Shown: positions 5,801 to 7,725 of the stretch, one piece after another
How the letters are laid out: each line of letters begins with the position of its first letter
Numbering within the stretch: the stretch's first letter is position 1
NCBI GenBank assembly: GCA_049511115.1
Contig: JBEKYH010000233.1
Span: 1-7,725, forward strand
Source of the DNA: JBEKYH01 sp049511115
Lineage (GTDB): Bacteria > Planctomycetota > Phycisphaerae > Tepidisphaerales > Tepidisphaeraceae
DNA: 7,725 bases
Reading direction: 5' to 3'
Position numbers and translations under genes: made by a program
The notes under the pieces: model-generated
What the model was told of the DNA's origin: nothing
Seen by the model: the letters and a program-made list of their open reading frames with translations, nothing else
Database searches by the model: none

Positions 5801-7223
5801 CATGGTTTGACACGACGGCGGCCTGCATGGCGTTGTCACTCTCGGCAATTGCCTCGGTGGCGTCGCCGCGCTCGGTGAGGATTTTGGCGCAGAGCAGATG
5901 CGGGTCCATCCAGCTTGGCATGGAGGCCGCGGCGATGCGGGCCTGTTCCAGGGCTAAATCGGATTCCTCGGCGTCGCAATAGGCGCTCGCCAGGAAGAAA
6001 TGGATCACGCCATTGGAAGGATCGGCGGCGACGGCTTTTTGCAGGCCGTCCAACTTCTGGCGGAGATTCGCGTTGTCCTGTGCCGCCAGCGCGGTCGACC
6101 AGGCCTGCGCCGAAGGATCATCCGTGCGCTGCGCCAGAGCGGCGATCAGCGTGGCGGCGGCAGCGCCCTGGTTCAGGTTTTCCAAGGCCAGCGCTTTATA
6201 CGCCGCGAGCGACGCGTCTTCCGTCGCGGCTCCAGTGGAATCGGAGAGAAACTGTGCGACTTTATCATTCTGGCCGGCTTCCCACAGTCGCTGCGCATAC
6301 ATGAGGCGGATTTGTGGATCGCCGCCGAATTGTGCGGCGGCCCGCGACAGCAGGCTCAGCGCCTCGTCATAGCGATGGATCAAATCCAGCAGACGGACGG
6401 CCTGACGAACGAATTGCGCGTCGGGCGGCTGGACATTGTGCGTCGCGGCCAGCAGCGCGGCGACTTCGCTCTCCTCCAATTGCCGCGCCGTCGAGGCGGC
6501 TTGAGCGTCGTCGGCCTTGCTGAGGCTCGCCTCGCGGCCCAGCGTGTAGGCGATGACTTCGGCGAGCTTAAATCGCGCGTCGTTGGGAAAGCGAGCTTCG
6601 AACTGCCGAGCGCGATCGAGCATCTGTTGCGCCGGGAGCTTCATGGCGGCCATGATGACGTAGGTGAGTTCGTGGCCGTCCAGGTCGGTTGGATTCGCCT
6701 CGTTGTACGCCTCGGCGGTGCGAAGCGCTTCCGGGGATTTTCCGCTGGCTTGCAGCGCCACGGCCAAGTCCGCCAACGCCACCAGTTCGTGCGGGTTGGT
6801 CAGGAGCATCTGGCGCGACATGTCGATCACCTGGTCCCAGGCGCGCGTCTGGCGGAGGAGATCGAGCAGGCGGTCCTGGGCGTCGGTGTTGGCCGGCGCC
6901 ATTTCGCGGTAGCGCCGCAGGTAGCCGATGGCGTCGTCAATGTCGGATGAATCAGCGCCGTGGCGCTGTGTATGGGCGATGGCCAGGCCGAAGACGGCAT
7001 CGGCGTCGTCGGGGCGGCGGCTGACGTAGGGGCCGAGTTTGTCGATGGCGGTCGCCCAATCGTGGGCGCGGTAGGCGGCCATTCCCTCCGCTCGGGCGAC
7101 ATTTAATTGATGGCGAATCTGCCGCTCGCGCAGGGCATATGCGCCGGCGGCGGCCACCGCGAGGCAGACCACGCCTGCCACCAGGATCATTACGCGACGT
7201 TTGGTCTTGGGTCTGATAGGCAT
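2892..7223 (-). CDS. Giant membrane-anchored TPR-repeat protein (1443 aa), EPS/exosortase-locus type
   Basis: Seen: a basic N-terminus (MPIRPKTKRR), one transmembrane helix at about 11-31, then an almost wholly alpha-helical protein made of degenerate 34-residue TPR units. Clear units include about 42-74 (AEGMAAYRAHDWATAIDKL), 946-980, and two consecutive ones at 1351-1384 and 1385-1418. An Ala-rich stretch lies near 1290-1315. By the positive-inside rule the TPR solenoid should be periplasmic. There is no lipobox: Cys20 follows V-V inside the helix. TPR solenoids bind peptides or assemble complexes. Large TPR proteins of the PrsT kind accompany exosortase and exopolysaccharide genes, but PrsT is a lipoprotein of about 900 residues, so this is not a direct match and I give no symbol. 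The ATG is 3 nt after the stop of the upstream beta-helix protein with no good Shine-Dalgarno, suggesting translational coupling in one operon. No enzymatic motif seen. A role as a scaffold in polysaccharide export or sorting is inferred from context. Confidence 0.88.
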   Translation of the reverse strand: MPIRPKTKRRVMILVAGVVCLAVAAAGAYALRERQIRHQLNVARAEGMAAYRAHDWATAIDKLGPYVSRRPDDADAVFGLAIAHTQRHGADSSDIDDAIGYLRRYREMAPANTDAQDRLLDLLRQTRAWDQVIDMSRQMLLTNPHELVALADLAVALQASGKSPEALRTAEAYNEANPTDLDGHELTYVIMAAMKLPAQQMLDRARQFEARFPNDARFKLAEVIAYTLGREASLSKADDAQAASTARQLEESEVAALLAATHNVQPPDAQFVRQAVRLLDLIHRYDEALSLLSRAAAQFGGDPQIRLMYAQRLWEAGQNDKVAQFLSDSTGAATEDASLAAYKALALENLNQGAAAATLIAALAQRTDDPSAQAWSTALAAQDNANLRQKLDGLQKAVAADPSNGVIHFFLASAYCDAEESDLALEQARIAAASMPSWMDPHLLCAKILTERGDATEAIAESDNAMQAAVVSNHGADDAAIIKATAFFTFAESHGDASAFDTLITQLEEFRQSHPDDRRTLAIYVRLLAQTNQTAKAKEVITSAIADAGKDSSPDILLDLARVCRLENLDMQQPLFDAAREHFGVAPQLAFDQATFRTSSGAMTPADALKYLRDSAAAGKGQPWEWELVIARFLEDAHDAGAGAAWVNLGNTYPNNLTVQRDILDPSVAPSAWSGEQPFIAATVERLRQLTGEQALNWKIAKARWLLASSQTATGNTPSATKDAANEASVLLNDVLRHTTAAQRFEPHMLQSQAMERLGNTDGAVSEMSQAWLLAPSSGPIGFDLLRLYHAAGRYADATDVFDHLIELPLSDDLRQRSAAIMYDQSEFARAADSLASAGKTPATIGLMAMADQRLGKIKDAGDLYLGLLDAKDVPAMVISSAADYFASVGDTATAEKFLAKLDTAGLADWDRMLKQAAYLERYGNDPAAVKQLYLNAMAADQTDAGPAARYAAYLIRRQDLTGAAAVLNTALKSWPDNADLRGLHTLSEGLASPAMKAELTPVAALLTIMPGDPAAAELMSALAIPDHSQGDTQLQELLKKYPNFYPLYEVTVRRLIASRRNDAVIRAVELAEQAMDKFSDQPAAAGLACIAQAEAGHWAEALDAAQMWHQRDFQQPQEADWHIALCLINLGRTNEAINRLEAYVVDATGQANQPPWTQILRTYCAALLAAGRTDDAQATLTPLATTSAQWRGIWLDLAKDASPDANQAAAWIGRVVPLIPPGDKAETRVLAQTWFDVAARRGYQKGFENCRDLLMPISGQLDASGLLLLAMAEDQSHDARAAGDYRCVMTAATRPSSGAAAAENTRAAAAAANNLANLEMSNGDAASLTDAEALAKRAIAAASDDPGAVPFYYDTLARVYLREGKPDDAANQFAQADRIRPNDAAILIGWADSLVQANKMDEAVVKLQAAEARLPVGGQLTPELAKELQTVRDTVQKALPPA

Positions 7224-7226
7224 CGA

Positions 7227-7725
7227 TTACGACCGTGCCAGTTTGCTCGCGAGCCGGGCCAACCTTTTCGAGATGCGCTCGCGCCCATGTCCCGCGTTTT
7301 CCGCCGGCGCCACTTGCGCCGCGGCGGCGGGCTCGATCTCCAACCATTGGATTGGCTCAATCGCGGGTCGGGCATGGGAATCGTCCCACAAAACCTGCGG
7401 GCCGATGACCGTCGCCCCCGATGCAACGCGGCGGCCGCAGCCGATCCAGACCGGGCCGACCAGATCGGCGCCTGATTCGATTGTTCCCTGTTCGTCGCGC
7501 CATACATCGGAACCCCAGGGCGCTGCAGCGCGCCACCCCCGCGCCCGGGAGACGATCGAATCGGGACGCCGCCACGTGGCGAGCAAATCGCGAGTGAAGA
7601 GGGCGATCTCCTCACGCCGCCGCTGGTCATAGACGCGGCCCGGCAGAGCGGTCGCCAGGCGATCATCGCGGCAGGTGAAGCGTCGCAGGCGACGCCAGCC
7701 GGCGCGGACGTCCGGCGCAGATTGC
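7227..7725 (-). CDS. C-terminal part of a hexapeptide-repeat (left-handed beta-helix) protein, probably a sugar-nucleotidyltransferase-like enzyme
   Basis: The frame is open from the right edge of the window to a TAA at 7229-7227, leaving 165 residues of a longer protein whose N-terminus lies outside. Seen: an Arg-rich helical part (GWRRLRRFTCRDDRLATALP... REEIALFTRDLLATW), then the hexapeptide run GADLVGPVWIGCGRRVASG continuing ATVIGPQVLWDD, which spells about two coils of a left-handed beta-helix, then a Pro/Ala-rich, basic tail ending RLARLASKLARS. Short beta-helices of this kind cap NDP-sugar pyrophosphorylases (mannose-1-phosphate guanylyltransferase-like) and acyltransferases. The catalytic domain is not in the window, so the choice between them is inference. 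A TTG at 7586 would give only 119 residues and would cut off the helical part, so it is unlikely to be the real start. The stop is 3 nt before the TPR gene, indicating one transcription unit, consistent with a polysaccharide locus. Confidence 0.6.
   Translation of the reverse strand, partial: QSAPDVRAGWRRLRRFTCRDDRLATALPGRVYDQRRREEIALFTRDLLATWRRPDSIVSRARGWRAAAPWGSDVWRDEQGTIESGADLVGPVWIGCGRRVASGATVIGPQVLWDDSHARPAIEPIQWLEIEPAAAAQVAPAENAGHGRERISKRLARLASKLARS

Noticed and set aside
7134..7193. Lipobox at Cys20 of the TPR protein, which would make it a PrsT-like lipoprotein
   Set aside because: The residues before the Cys are G-V-V, which breaks the lipobox rule (small residue at -1), and the hydrophobic stretch continues about ten residues beyond, so a transmembrane anchor is more likely.
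1..7725. CRISPR array, tRNA, rRNA, insertion sequence or attachment site
   Set aside because: No regularly spaced repeats, cloverleaf-like sequence, transposase coding or terminal inverted repeats were seen on either strand by reading.

Overview
The window is a GC-rich bacterial segment that looks like Planctomycetota, probably Phycisphaerae. This is inferred from gene content, not from a marker gene. The clues are two prepilin-like proteins carrying the 'H-x(n)-DG' box in the form common in that group (NHxxEGQN..ADGHVE), a secreted protein with a VPxPAAxW-type C-terminal sorting signal, and a very large membrane-anchored TPR protein encoded 3' of a hexapeptide-repeat protein.

Layout. On the + strand, 35-994 and 1000-1941 are a tandem pair of paralogous prepilin-like genes, 5 nt apart, with a strong G-rich hairpin at the start of the second. 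A 54-bp convergent gap with a nested hairpin follows. Everything to the right is on the - strand. Reading in the direction of transcription from 7725 down, there is the C-terminal part of a left-handed beta-helix (sugar-nucleotidyltransferase-like) protein that runs off the window. Three bases after its stop comes a 1443-residue TPR protein (7223-2892). After about 200 bp of intergenic DNA with a good sigma70-type promoter and a perfect 6-bp hairpin, there is a small secreted protein with a CTERM-type sorting tail (2652-1996, with a disputed start).

Working together (inference). The - strand genes resemble the edge of an exopolysaccharide/exosortase region: a nucleotide-sugar-type enzyme, a periplasmic TPR scaffold of the kind that accompanies exosortase/EPS loci, and a candidate sorted surface protein under its own promoter. 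The prepilin-like pair is transcribed towards this block and is probably a separate unit. It would be processed by a prepilin peptidase and displayed outside the inner membrane. No exosortase, glycosyltransferase or prepilin peptidase is inside the window, so the link to a sorting or EPS machine is not proven here.

Most notable points: the CTERM protein has no canonical start where its signal peptide and Shine-Dalgarno demand one (an ACG sits exactly there); both prepilin-like proteins have Ser instead of Glu at position +5 and share a highly conserved Cys-containing tail after the H-x10-DG box; and a hairpin between the two genes traps a GGAGGAGGAG tract.
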